DNA from: Cohnella panacarvi Gsoil 349
GTDB lineage: Bacteria; Bacillota; Bacilli; Paenibacillales; Paenibacillaceae
Assembly: GCF_000515335.1 (NCBI RefSeq)
Contig: NZ_KI911563.1
Location: forward strand, 2,566,255-2,630,254
Length of the DNA stretch: 64,000 nucleotides
Direction of reading: 5' to 3'
Below are positions 23,175 to 31,669 of the stretch, piece by piece. The position numbers and the translations under genes were made by a program. How positions within the stretch are numbered: position 1 is the first letter of the stretch; each line of letters starts with the position of its first letter. The notes under the pieces were generated by a model. That model was not told the origin of the DNA. It saw only the letters and a program-made list of their open reading frames with translations, and ran no database searches.

Positions 23175-24635
23175 TTAATCGATCATGTAAGGCAGCCGGA
23201 ACGTCCATAGCTCCGTGCCGTTCTCGGCGGAGTCGCTGCCGATTCCGAAGTCGTTATCGTTAATTATGGCGATGGTATCGCCGCCCACGAGCGAAAGGCC
23301 TTCGATCTTCTCGAACGGAAACCCGAATTCGGCGGCGTCGATAACCGTATGCTTGGAGGCGGGGGCGATGCCCTGGGCTCGCAGATCGGCGACGGTCATC
23401 TGTTCCAGCGTCTTGCCGGCTGCCGCGGTATCGTCGTATCGGCCCAGCACGTTAGTTGCGTTCGACAGTCCGACGGCATAGATGCGCTTGAGCTGAGCCG
23501 CTTGGCCCGAGAACTTATCGCGCTCGTCGACGAGCAGCACGTTCTCGTTCACGGCGACCAAGTCGGAGATGACGATATCGGCCTGTTTAACGTCTTTATA
23601 GTCGGAAGCGGCTTCCGTCTGGTACGCATACTCGGCAACCGGCTTCAGCGTATTCAGATCGATCTTGATGATCCGCAGCTGGCGCGAGCCGTCTACCGAC
23701 TTATCCGGATTGCGCAGCGGGCTTTGCATCGCCATGAACATCCAGTTGCCGTCCGGGGTAATGCCGACCGCTTCTGCCCCGCGATTGGAGCGAAGCTTGA
23801 GATAAGCGGCAGGAAGCGTCTCGCGGGCAGGGACAAGCGGCGTTGCGACTTGCGACGCCCACCCTTGCGGAACGATGCGTTGTACGATCGTGCCGTCCCG
23901 CTTCGCTTGCACGATGCTAGGACCGTACTCCTCGCTAATCCAGAAAGTATCGTCTTTCGCGTTGTAAGCGAGACCTTCGATATCGAGACCGTATGGATCG
24001 TATGAGACCTTCGTTTGCGCGGAAGCGTCGTACGGCGTCTCGTCGCGCCCATCGATGTTCGGTTTGCCCGTAATCGCGCTGCTTCCGGTTGCCGGGTTCA
24101 CGCCGGATACTGTAAGCGGGATCGTCTCCAGGATAGCAATCTTCCCGTTGTTGATCTCGATTTTATAGATGGAAGGATTGTACTTCTCAAGAGGGAACGT
24201 ACGACGGGTTTCGCCGCCCACCTCGACTTCCCCGTTCGGACCGCGATCGGCCGTCGTGTAGAAGACGTTGTCCGGATCGCCCGGTAAATGGGTCAACGAG
24301 GAGCCGATTCCCATCTTGACGCCGGCGGCAAGATCGGGCGCTTCCAACTTATACTTGCCCGTCAACTGCGGCTTGTCCGTCAGAGCCACGCTGCGGCGGT
24401 AATCGTCGTAATCCACGTACTGTCCCGTTATTTCGGCAATGGCGCGGAGCGGTACGTACAGACTGTCGTCGATGTCGACGGCCGGTTTCGACGGCTCGAC
24501 GGCCTGCCCGTTCCAAGTGTACTTGACTTCGGGCGCCGCGGTTCCGTTCATGACGGAAGCAGCGGACACGGTTCCTGCTACGGCGAACGTGAGAACGACC
24601 GCGCTCGCGATTTTCCATTTGGCTTTCATATTCAT
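23175..24635 (-). CDS. Secreted esterase-like phytase-family protein with amine-oxidase-like stalk
   Basis: 486 residues. The signal peptide (IASAVVLTFAVAGTVSAAS) is followed by a short copper-amine-oxidase-like module (SLYVPLRAIAEITGQYVDYD, residues 56-90). The main body is a beta-propeller of the esterase-like-activity-of-phytase family: YTTADRGPNGEVEVGGETRR, GLDIEGLAYNAKDDTFWISE, NRGAEAVGITPDGNWMFM and EGLSLVGGDTIAIINDNDFG. Family members act on phosphate or ester substrates outside the cell; the exact activity is not established. ATG 24635 and ATG 24629 are both near AAAGGGG. It stands alone. Confidence 0.87.
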   Translation of the reverse strand: MNMKAKWKIASAVVLTFAVAGTVSAASVMNGTAAPEVKYTWNGQAVEPSKPAVDIDDSLYVPLRAIAEITGQYVDYDDYRRSVALTDKPQLTGKYKLEAPDLAAGVKMGIGSSLTHLPGDPDNVFYTTADRGPNGEVEVGGETRRTFPLEKYNPSIYKIEINNGKIAILETIPLTVSGVNPATGSSAITGKPNIDGRDETPYDASAQTKVSYDPYGLDIEGLAYNAKDDTFWISEEYGPSIVQAKRDGTIVQRIVPQGWASQVATPLVPARETLPAAYLKLRSNRGAEAVGITPDGNWMFMAMQSPLRNPDKSVDGSRQLRIIKIDLNTLKPVAEYAYQTEAASDYKDVKQADIVISDLVAVNENVLLVDERDKFSGQAAQLKRIYAVGLSNATNVLGRYDDTAAAGKTLEQMTVADLRAQGIAPASKHTVIDAAEFGFPFEKIEGLSLVGGDTIAIINDNDFGIGSDSAENGTELWTFRLPYMID

Positions 24636-24733
24636 AGACCCCTTTCGGAAGCGAGAGATTTGTACCTGCTCCTAGAGTCTATCTTTCGGGTATTATCCCA
24701 TTGTTAAGGGGAATCGAAGGTTATGTTAAGATA

Positions 24734-25945
24734 TTATATTCTGTCTATCGACATCGAACGGGAGGGAGCGGAGCTTGAACATCCTCTATACGCGATCATC
24801 GCGCCGATTACGATCAATCCGCCGCTGAGCGCATAGACCCCTGCCAAAGACAACGCATTTTTCAGGACGCCCGACAGAAGCATTCCGACGATCATCGTCC
24901 CCATGAACACCGGCATAATCGCCCCCGAAACCCGTCCCATGAACGCCCCGTCCGTATGGCGCACGATGAGAGTCTGGATTCCCCCTTGGATCCAGGGATA
25001 GAATAGCCCGCTGACAATCAGCAAGACGAAAGTAAGTGCGAGCAACGCGGATACTCCGATTCCGACCGTGCAGACGGCCGTAACCAGCAGCCCTGCCACG
25101 AGCATCGGTTGCGCCTTTATTCTCTTGGCGACTCCCATCATTGCAACCCCGCCTGCCAGCATCGCCGCCCCGTTCGTCATGACCACCCATTGCAAGAACG
25201 ATTTATCCATCCCCAATTTCTCCATGACGACGAAGATCGCGAGCGGTTGGGTCATTCCCGATGCCAATCCGACGACCGCGAATGTGAATCCGAGCGTTCT
25301 TAACGCCCGATTGGATACGATGTACCGTACTCCGGCCTTCAACTCCGCCATGAAGGTGCCGGTCTGACCCGACCGATGCTCTTCCTCGTCGCGGGGAAGC
25401 GTCGACAACACAAGCGATGAACCTAAGAATAAGACAGCCGTCAGGATGAGGGAGAACTTTATTCCGAATTGGAGGAAAATGAATGTTCCCGCGACCGGAC
25501 CGAGTACCATGAATACCGCGACAAGCGTCTGGGACATAGCCATCGCCGCCTGCAACTGCTCGGCAGGCACATGCCGCTTGTATAACTTCATGCCCGATGG
25601 TTGCGAGAACTGCGATAGGCTCGCGGACACGAACGATCCGATGAGAAGCGCCATCCATCCGCCGGTCACGAGCGCTAACAGCACGGCGACGACGGACAGA
25701 CTCGACAGCACGTCGCTCCATACCATCGTCCGCTTCGGCCGCCACCTGTCGGCGAAAGTCCCGCCGATCAGCGCGAACAGGAAGATCGGAGCGAATTCCG
25801 CCACGGAGATGAGCGAGACGTAGAGCGGATCGTTGTTCGTCAGGTCGGTTACGTAAAGAAGCACCGCATAATTTCGAATCCAAATTCCCATATGCAGCAG
25901 CACCCGGGAGGAAATAATCGTTCGCACGTAGCGATTGGAGAACAT
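24734..25945 (-). CDS. MFS transporter, EntS/MFS_3-like exporter
   Basis: 403 residues with about 12 membrane helices. The loop 2-3 motif GGTFADRWRPKRTMVWSDV and the helix-4 stretch PSGMKLYKRHVPAEQLQAAM are typical of enterobactin-exporter-like MFS_3 proteins that pump out small molecules such as drugs or siderophores. The family often ends shortly after helix 12; here a Ser-rich tail (CSSSAPSRSMSIDR) is added. Four evenly spaced TTACTA repeats lie just upstream of the start (25969-25998), a probable operator, but no regulator gene is adjacent. Confidence 0.87.
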   Translation of the reverse strand: MFSNRYVRTIISSRVLLHMGIWIRNYAVLLYVTDLTNNDPLYVSLISVAEFAPIFLFALIGGTFADRWRPKRTMVWSDVLSSLSVVAVLLALVTGGWMALLIGSFVSASLSQFSQPSGMKLYKRHVPAEQLQAAMAMSQTLVAVFMVLGPVAGTFIFLQFGIKFSLILTAVLFLGSSLVLSTLPRDEEEHRSGQTGTFMAELKAGVRYIVSNRALRTLGFTFAVVGLASGMTQPLAIFVVMEKLGMDKSFLQWVVMTNGAAMLAGGVAMMGVAKRIKAQPMLVAGLLVTAVCTVGIGVSALLALTFVLLIVSGLFYPWIQGGIQTLIVRHTDGAFMGRVSGAIMPVFMGTMIVGMLLSGVLKNALSLAGVYALSGGLIVIGAMIAYRGCSSSAPSRSMSIDRI

Positions 25946-25968
25946 GAGACTAACCTGCCTTTTCGAAT

Positions 25969-25998
25969 TTACTAGCTTACTAGTTTACTAAATTACTA
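25969..25998 (-). promoter_or_regulatory. Four TTACTA repeats at 8-bp spacing (operator-like)
   Basis: TTACTA occurs at 25969, 25977, 25985 and 25993, exactly eight bases apart, 24-53 bases upstream of the MFS start codon. It contains the palindrome ACTAGT. It looks like a cooperative repressor site, but the protein that would bind is unknown. Confidence 0.5.
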
Positions 25999-26043
25999 AA
26001 CCATAATAGCCGCATATCGTTCATTCGTCAAATCCCCGGACAA

Positions 26044-26713
26044 TAAAAAAAACCGATCCTGCTCGGATCGGTCGGGCGTGCTCGTCTCAACCGCTAAGGT
26101 GCTGTTGCCAATCTTTCCCCACGGCTCTCCCGGCGTGCGTTTTTGGCGCCAAAGGCGGCGCGCGTCAGAGCGCAGCAGGATGGACGGCCCACCCTGCTCC
26201 CCTCGCAGCATCGGGTTCGCGCACTTTGTACTCCTACTGGGTCGCTGCACCGGGGGTTCGCACGATTGTCCCCTACTTCCGTCGCAGCATCGGGGGTTCG
26301 CACACTTTGTCCTCCACTGGAGTCGCTACACCGGGGGTTCGCACGATTGTCCCCTACTTCCGTCGCAGCATCGGGTTCGCACACTTTGTCCTCCACTGGA
26401 GTCGCTACACCGGGGGTTCGCACGATTGTCCCCTACTTCCGTCGCAGCATCGGGGGTTCGCACACTTTGTCCCCCTACTTCCGTCGCTCCACACCTGCAA
26501 TTCTGCTGGTAATCCTACCCTAAATCGCTCGTTTAACCCTTCCTCCTGCAAAACTGCAGGTATTAGTCCTGCAAACCTTCAATGGAGTCACGCGGCTAGC
26601 TATCACCTGCACATTTGCATTTATTGATTTAACACCTTACCGGTTCTATGAAATAGCTGTATTATCGCAGGTTCTTTTGGTTGGCGGAGAGAGTGGGATT
26701 CGCTCCGTCGCTG
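26044..26713 (-). repeat. Composite repeat element, copy 1
   Basis: The gap between the purA-like stop and the MFS promoter is filled by a multi-part element shared with 45876-46654. In minus-strand order: a CTCCGCCAACC start, a segment of TGCAGG inverted repeats, seven tandem units of about 41 bp built on GTGTGCGAACCC with alternating variants, a GC-rich foldable segment (AAAGGCGGC and flanking), then CGGTTGAGACGAGCACGCCC and a terminator. It starts 16 bases after the purA-like stop, so it would be that gene's 3' untranslated region or a separate RNA. Open frames across it are repeat artefacts. Confidence 0.85.
26052..26072 (-). terminator. Terminator at the end of composite repeat copy 1
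   Basis: ACCGATCC / GGATCGGT, 8-bp perfect stem with 5-base loop; eight T residues follow on the minus strand. Confidence 0.88.
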
Positions 26714-26728
26714 ACTATTCCTATCCCA

Positions 26729-28012
26729 TTATTGCTCGCGCGAGATAACCTGCTCGCGTCTGGGGCCGACGGACACCTTCGTAACAGGTACTCCGATCTC
26801 CGCTTCGATCCACTCGACATACTCTCTTGCGGCCTGAGGCAGCTCCTCATATCGCGTTATCCGCGAAATACCGCATTTCCACCCCGGCAGACGCCGGAGA
26901 ACGGGCTTAGCCGAAATTAACTGCGAAGTTACCGGAAACCGGTCGACGACACCTTCCTCCGTCTCATAAGCAACGCAGACGGGAATCTCATCCAAGTAGC
27001 CTAGCACATCCAGATTCGTCAACGTGACGGAGGTCGCGCCTTGCAGCCTGCATCCGTAGCGGGTGGCCACGGCGTCGAACCAACCTACGCGTCTTGGACG
27101 GCCGGTCACTACGCCGTATTCTCCCGCGTCTCCGCCAAGGCGTCTCAGCTCCTCGGCTTCGTCGCCTTGCAGCTCCGTCACGAACGGGCCGGCGCCGACG
27201 CAGCTTGAATAGGCTTTCGTCACGGCGATGACTTCGGTTATCGCATAAGGCGGAAGCCCCGCGCCAACGGGGGCGAAGCCCGCAAGCGTCGAAGACGACG
27301 TCGTGTACGGATAGATGCCATGATCCGGATCCCGAAGCGCGCCGAGCTGACCTTCGAGCAGAATGGCCGCCCCGCTTCTATAGGCCTTATGAAGCACGGA
27401 TGTCGTATCGCACACGTAAGGCGCCAGAAGCTCTGCGTATTCTTGCAGCCGCGTTAACCACTCGCCGGCTTGAATCGGAGCTTGCCCGTATAGATGCCGC
27501 AGCAACGCGTTTTTCGGCTCGAGCATCTGCTCAAGCCGGTCGCGGAGCCTCGAGACGTCGCGCAGGTCGCTGACCTGAATGCCTAGCTTCGCGTATTTGT
27601 CGGCATAGAATGGCGCAATGCCCCTTTTCGTCGAACCGAAGCTTCGCATCCCCAGCCTCTCTTCTTCAAGCCCGTCGAACAACCGATGCACCGGCAGCAC
27701 GATTTGCGCCCGCTCGGAAACGAGCAGTTTAGGACTAGGAACGCCGCGAGCCGATAGCTCCCGCAATTCATCCAACAGCACTTCGACATCCAGCGCCACG
27801 CCCGGGCCGATGATGTTCGTTACGTTCGAGTGAAACACCCCCGACGGAAGCGTTCGCAACGCGAATTTTCCTAAATCGTTAATGATCGTATGCCCCGCAT
27901 TGCTACCGCCTTGATACCTTACGACGAATGACGACCGCGCGGCCAGCGCGTCCGTCATTTTCCCCTTGCCCTCGTCTCCCCAATTCGCCCCCACGATTGC
28001 CGTTACCGCCAT
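26729..28012 (-). CDS. Adenylosuccinate synthetase-like protein (divergent PurA paralogue)
   Basis: 427 residues. PurA joins IMP and aspartate using GTP. The GTP/catalytic loop GDEGKGK (with the Asp base), NAGHT histidine, IIGPGVALDVEVL, TSSSTLAGFAPVGAGLP and the arginine loop VTGRPRRVGWFD are all recognisable. It differs from housekeeping PurA: the usual EGAQG reads EGQLG, and TGRRRR reads TGRPRR. The catalytic Asp argues against phage PurZ, which has Ser there. Divergent transcription from a LysR gene suggests a regulated or specialised copy. ATG 28012 has GGGGGTAG upstream. Confidence 0.88.
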   Translation of the reverse strand: MAVTAIVGANWGDEGKGKMTDALAARSSFVVRYQGGSNAGHTIINDLGKFALRTLPSGVFHSNVTNIIGPGVALDVEVLLDELRELSARGVPSPKLLVSERAQIVLPVHRLFDGLEEERLGMRSFGSTKRGIAPFYADKYAKLGIQVSDLRDVSRLRDRLEQMLEPKNALLRHLYGQAPIQAGEWLTRLQEYAELLAPYVCDTTSVLHKAYRSGAAILLEGQLGALRDPDHGIYPYTTSSSTLAGFAPVGAGLPPYAITEVIAVTKAYSSCVGAGPFVTELQGDEAEELRRLGGDAGEYGVVTGRPRRVGWFDAVATRYGCRLQGATSVTLTNLDVLGYLDEIPVCVAYETEEGVVDRFPVTSQLISAKPVLRRLPGWKCGISRITRYEELPQAAREYVEWIEAEIGVPVTKVSVGPRREQVISREQ

Positions 28013-28121
28013 TGGTTCTACCCCCGATCATCGATTCGCTTACAAAGGTAATGATAATGGAGGCGAAGTATATTAGAATAATTGATATAACTAATACTCG
28101 GTATAAAGTGAGGTAATACTC

Positions 28122-29048
28122 ATGGACATTAACTTGGAGTGGTACCGCGTCTTCTATTGGATCGCGAAGACGGGCAGCCTGTCGAAAGCCGCGCAGCGAA
28201 TGCACATCACCCAACCGGCCGTCAGCCATACGATTAAACAGCTAGAAGGCTCGCTAGGCGGCCAGCTCTTCTTCCGAACGCCGAAAGGCGTGACGTTAAC
28301 GACCGAAGGCGAAGTGTTGTTCCATTATGTGGAGCAGGCGTTCAACTACGTCGAGATCGGGGAGAAAGCGATTGCGGACATGAACGGCTTGCAGAGCGGG
28401 GAGATCGCGATCGGGGCCAGCGATACGTTGTGCAAGCATTATTTGCTGCCCTACCTGGAGAGGTTCCACGCCGAGCACCCCGGCATCCGCATCCGGGTCG
28501 CCAACCGGACGACGCCGGAGACGCTCGCGCTGCTCAAGGAGGGGAAAATCGACTTCGGCATCGTCAGTCTGCCGGCTTCCGATAAACAGGTGGAACTCCG
28601 CGAGAGCACGCCGCTGCAAGACTGCCTCGTCGGCGGGGCGAAATATCGGGAGTTGTCGGCAAGTCCGCTTTCTCTCGATTCGCTGCACGATTATCCTCTG
28701 CTTATGTTAGAGGCGGGCAGCACCAGACAATACCTAGCCGACTACGCGGCCTTGCACGGAGTCGCGCTGCAGCCCGAATTCGAGCTGGGAAGCGTCGATC
28801 TTCTCGTCCAATTCGCCCGAAGCGGCTTCGGTCTTGCTTTCGTGCTGCGTAATTACGTGCAAGAGGAATTGCGGGCAGGAACATTAGTTGAAATCCCGCT
28901 TAACCCCCCCGTGCCCGAGCGCCATATCGGCATCGCGACGCTTCGGGGCGTTCCTTTATCGGCGGCGACGAAGGCATTCATGGCGTTAATACCCGGAGGT
29001 AAGGATGCGCGACCGACTGTTCAAGTCGGTGATGGGCGTAAACCATAA
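28122..29048 (+). CDS. LysR-family regulator divergent from the PurA-like gene
   Basis: 308 residues. The N-terminal winged helix (FYWIAKTGSLSKAAQRMHIT, QPAVSHTIKQLEGSLGGQLF) is followed by a LysR substrate-binding domain (GEIAIGASDTLCKHYLLPYL). It is of the CysL/YwfK-like branch with the early motif INLEWYRVFYWIA. ATG 28122 has GTGAGG upstream. LysR proteins commonly control the divergent neighbour through T-N11-A sites; the A+T-rich 109-bp gap contains several candidates. The target is inferred to be the PurA-like gene. Confidence 0.9.
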   Translation: MDINLEWYRVFYWIAKTGSLSKAAQRMHITQPAVSHTIKQLEGSLGGQLFFRTPKGVTLTTEGEVLFHYVEQAFNYVEIGEKAIADMNGLQSGEIAIGASDTLCKHYLLPYLERFHAEHPGIRIRVANRTTPETLALLKEGKIDFGIVSLPASDKQVELRESTPLQDCLVGGAKYRELSASPLSLDSLHDYPLLMLEAGSTRQYLADYAALHGVALQPEFELGSVDLLVQFARSGFGLAFVLRNYVQEELRAGTLVEIPLNPPVPERHIGIATLRGVPLSAATKAFMALIPGGKDARPTVQVGDGRKP

Positions 29049-29295
29049 CGAACCCAGCCGTTCGTTATGGTGGTTGGAACAGCTTCCGGAAGGAGCTTAT
29101 ACCGGCCCCATCAATGGACCGGCTAGACCCTATTGCGTCGTGCACGACAAATGGAAATTCGAAAGCTATCACCGCTACCTGGCCCAGAACGGAGTTCCCG
29201 TCTCCGAGATATCGGGAAATCCGCCTATTCACGGCTTCTCTTGGTTCCACTTCTACGACCCGGACGGCAACCGATTCAATATTTACCGCTATTAA
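29005..29295 (+). CDS. Short VOC-like protein, possibly N-terminally truncated
   Basis: 96 residues, of which the second half is clear VOC sequence: PYCVVHDKWKFESYHRYLA, then QNGVPVSEISGNP and FHFYDPDGNRFNIYRY. The first beta-alpha-beta module of a normal 120-130-residue VOC protein is missing. ATG 29005 follows GGAGGTAAGG but lies inside the end of the LysR gene (44-base overlap). Either a half-size VOC that dimerises, or a remnant fused to a chance start. A terminator follows. Confidence 0.55.
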   Translation: MRDRLFKSVMGVNHNEPSRSLWWLEQLPEGAYTGPINGPARPYCVVHDKWKFESYHRYLAQNGVPVSEISGNPPIHGFSWFHFYDPDGNRFNIYRY

Positions 29296-29300
29296 AGAGA

Positions 29301-29334
29301 GAGCTAGCCGGGAAGAAATCTTCCTGGCTAGCTC
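29301..29334. terminator. Bidirectional terminator
   Basis: GAGCTAGCCGGGAAGA / TTCCTGGCTAGCTC stem-loop, followed by CCTTTATT, between convergent genes. Confidence 0.8.
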
Positions 29335-29350
29335 CCTTTATTAAACTTCG

Positions 29351-29689
29351 TTAAAGAGACTGCGAAGCTTGCGCGAGCAAAGCAGCAAGCTGCGCGTAGT
29401 CCGGCGCGACTCCCTCTTTGATCTTGATCCATCTGCGTTCCGGCGGCCCTTCGAATCCCTTCGGAAATTCCATGCCGGCCGTGTTCATGATCATAAAGGC
29501 GATGGCGTCCTTCGATGGCGAGATGACCGCGGCGTAGTGGCCGTTTTTCAGAAAATGCGGCTTCTTATACTGAATGCGTTCCTCTACCGACGGAATCGTC
29601 TCTTTCACCAAATCTCTCAGCTTCTTGGAAACCTCGACCTGCCAAGCCGCTCCTAAGCCCTCGATGAATGCGGTAACCTCTGCGCTCAC
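29351..29689 (-). CDS. DUF1801-family protein
   Basis: 112 residues: AFIEGLGAAWQVEVSKKLRD, LVKETIPSVEERIQYKKPHF, GHYAAVISPSKDAIAFMI and PERRWIKIKEG. This is the YdhG-like DUF1801 fold, thought to be a small ligand-binding or iron-chaperone-like protein; the function is not established. I chose GTG 29689, giving MSAEVTAFIEGL as in relatives, with GGAGATGAGG six bases upstream; the longer frame to 29716 places the ribosome site inside the gene. Confidence 0.8.
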   Translation of the reverse strand: MSAEVTAFIEGLGAAWQVEVSKKLRDLVKETIPSVEERIQYKKPHFLKNGHYAAVISPSKDAIAFMIMNTAGMEFPKGFEGPPERRWIKIKEGVAPDYAQLAALLAQASQSL

Positions 29690-29756
29690 GATTTGCCTCA
29701 TCTCCTTAACGACCAATTAATTCCACTACAATATATCGTATCTAGCAGACTATTGT

Positions 29757-30737
29757 CTAGCTAGTCGAAGCCTCCATGCACACGACGACTTTCCCCTGCA
29801 CGCGGCCTTCCCCGAAGTATCTGAGCGCCTCGGCAGCGTCGGCCAACGAGTACCGGCGATCGATGACGGGCACGACGCGTCCCGCTTCGGTCAACTCTTT
29901 CCACGCCAGTTGATCGTCGTGGTTCGGTTTATGTAGCAGAACTTTCATTCTTTTCTTGGTGAACTTAGCGATTAAAGGCCCAGCGAGCGCGGTTTGGAGA
30001 ATACGCGGCATCGGTCCGCCGACCATTACATACGTGCCGCCCGGCTGAAGCGCGCGCTTGATGGCGGACAACGGTCGATTGCCGACGACGTCGAGGATCA
30101 GGTCGTACTTCGGCCCCCTTGCCGTAAAATCTTCCTTCGCGTAATCTACGACTTCATCCGCGCCGACGGAACGCAGCATAGACAGCTTCTCGGCCGCATC
30201 CACGCCAGTGACCCGTGCGCCGCGAAGCTTGGCGTATTGAATTCCGAACGTGCCGACCCCGCCGCCCGCTCCGTTGATCAGAACGCGATGCCCTTCCCGG
30301 AGCTTTCCGCTGTCGCGCAGCCCTTGCAAAGCAAGTACGGCCGCTTGCGGAATAGCTGCCGCCTGCTCGAAGCTTAAGCCGACGGGTTTCGGCGTCAGCG
30401 CCGTCTCGGCGGCGCATACGTATTCCGCGAAGCCGCCCCAGCCGCACCCGCTGAGGTCTCCGAACACTTCGTCTCCCGGCCTAAACGTCTGCACGTTCGC
30501 TCCCACGGCTACGACTCGTCCTGCCACATCCGCGCCGAGCGTACGATAACGCGGCCTGCGGAAGCCGCCAAGGCGGATAATATACGGTTTTCCGCGCAGA
30601 AGGTCCCAATCCCAAGAGTTCACCGATGCCGCGCGAACCGCGATCAGCACCTCATGATCCTTCGGCGCGGGGACCGCCACCTCTTCGATCCGGAGCACGT
30701 CCGGCGACCCGTACTCATCATAGACCAACGCCTTCAT
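29757..30737 (-). CDS. Zinc-free NAD(P)-dependent quinone oxidoreductase-like (MDR family)
   Basis: 326 residues of the medium-chain dehydrogenase/reductase family. It starts MKALVYDEYGSPDVLRIEE. The NAD(P) site is LINGAGGGVGTFGIQYAKL, preceded by AAIPQAAVLALQGLRD. The zinc-site Cys/His pattern of true alcohol dehydrogenases is lacking, so quinone or enone reduction is likelier. ATG 30737 gives the family start; an in-frame GTG at 30779 next to AAAGGG would add 14 residues. It is a paralogue of the gene at 32912. Stands alone on the minus strand. Confidence 0.85.
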   Translation of the reverse strand: MKALVYDEYGSPDVLRIEEVAVPAPKDHEVLIAVRAASVNSWDWDLLRGKPYIIRLGGFRRPRYRTLGADVAGRVVAVGANVQTFRPGDEVFGDLSGCGWGGFAEYVCAAETALTPKPVGLSFEQAAAIPQAAVLALQGLRDSGKLREGHRVLINGAGGGVGTFGIQYAKLRGARVTGVDAAEKLSMLRSVGADEVVDYAKEDFTARGPKYDLILDVVGNRPLSAIKRALQPGGTYVMVGGPMPRILQTALAGPLIAKFTKKRMKVLLHKPNHDDQLAWKELTEAGRVVPVIDRRYSLADAAEALRYFGEGRVQGKVVVCMEASTS

Positions 30738-30796
30738 CTTGCGAGCGACTAACGTATCTGTCGTTATGCCGACCACCACCCTTTACGCGGTTAATT

Positions 30797-31543
30797 CTAT
30801 GCCACGGTAACGATAACCGGCTGATCCTTCGTGATAATAATGGTATGCTCATGCTGCGCGACATAGCTGTTATCGGGCACGAATAACGTCCATCCGTCCG
30901 CGTGCTCGGCCACGTATTCCGCGCCGGTCGATAAGAAAGGCTCGATCGTGATGACTTGGCCTTCCTTCAGCACGCGATGATCGTGCTTGTTGTAGAAGGG
31001 CAGAATCTCCGTGGGCGCCTCGTGAAGCGATTTGCCGATTCCGTGACTGCATAAATTTTTAACCGCCTTATATCCTCCTTGGCCGGCTTCCGTCTGAATC
31101 ATTCTGCCGATCTCGTTCAATTTGACGCCATGTTTAAGCGAGGAAATAATCTTCATCATCGTGCTGTAGGTATACTCGCAAAGACGGGATAACGCCGGAT
31201 CGTGAGGAGGCATCGTGAAAGAATGACCGGCATCCGCATAGTAACCCCCGAGCTCCGCGGACACGTCGACGTTGACCAAATCGCCCGCTTGGATGACCCG
31301 ATCGCCCGGTATACCGTGAGCGACCACGTGGTTAATGCTGATGCAAGTCTCCCCAGGGAATCCGTATGTGGTCTTCGGCGCGGACTTTGCGCCATGTCTC
31401 TTCAGAACCCGGCCTCCGATCTCATCGAGCTCGCGCGTCGTCATGCCGACGCGAGCGCGGGATTTCATCTCCTTAATCGTTAACGCGATAACCCGGCCGA
31501 TTTCTTTAAGGCCCTGAATATCTTCTTGATTCTGTACCGTCAT
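30797..31543 (-). CDS. map: Methionine aminopeptidase type I
   Basis: 248 residues. Removes the initiator methionine from new proteins, in the cytosol. Metal ligands are seen in order: the two Asp residues of VNVDVSAELGGYYADAGHSF, His of NLCSHGIGKSLHEAP, Glu of ITIEPFL and Glu of AQHEHTIII. Substrate His is in HVVAHGIP. It resembles the second Map of Bacillus (YflG-like), outside the secY-adk locus. ATG 31543 is preceded by GGAGATGGTG. It stands alone, 17 bases before the oxidoreductase start on the same strand. Confidence 0.93.
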   Translation of the reverse strand: MTVQNQEDIQGLKEIGRVIALTIKEMKSRARVGMTTRELDEIGGRVLKRHGAKSAPKTTYGFPGETCISINHVVAHGIPGDRVIQAGDLVNVDVSAELGGYYADAGHSFTMPPHDPALSRLCEYTYSTMMKIISSLKHGVKLNEIGRMIQTEAGQGGYKAVKNLCSHGIGKSLHEAPTEILPFYNKHDHRVLKEGQVITIEPFLSTGAEYVAEHADGWTLFVPDNSYVAQHEHTIIITKDQPVIVTVA

Positions 31544-31632
31544 GCTCACCATCTCCTTCGATTAGTCCATTATCTCATTATTTGTAAGCCATTGCATGTG
31601 CATGATGCTCACAAAACGCCGCAGGATAGATA

Positions 31633-31665
31633 AAAGCCAGAGTCCCGTTCAGGGTACTCTGGCTT
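31633..31665 (-). terminator. Terminator of the NTF2-like gene
   Basis: AAAGCCAGAGT / ACTCTGGCTTT perfect arms, minus-strand tail TTTTATC. Confidence 0.8.
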
Positions 31666-31669
31666 TGTA

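Noticed and set aside
26078..26627. Several 100-145-codon frames in composite repeat copy 1 (and likewise 45974-46682 in copy 2)
   Set aside because: They are different readings of the ~41-bp tandem units, lack ribosome sites, and are not conserved as one frame between the copies.
26729..28012. Phage-type PurZ (aminoadenine pathway) identity for the PurA-like protein
   Set aside because: The GDEGKGK loop keeps the catalytic Asp that is replaced in PurZ, and no phage genes are nearby.
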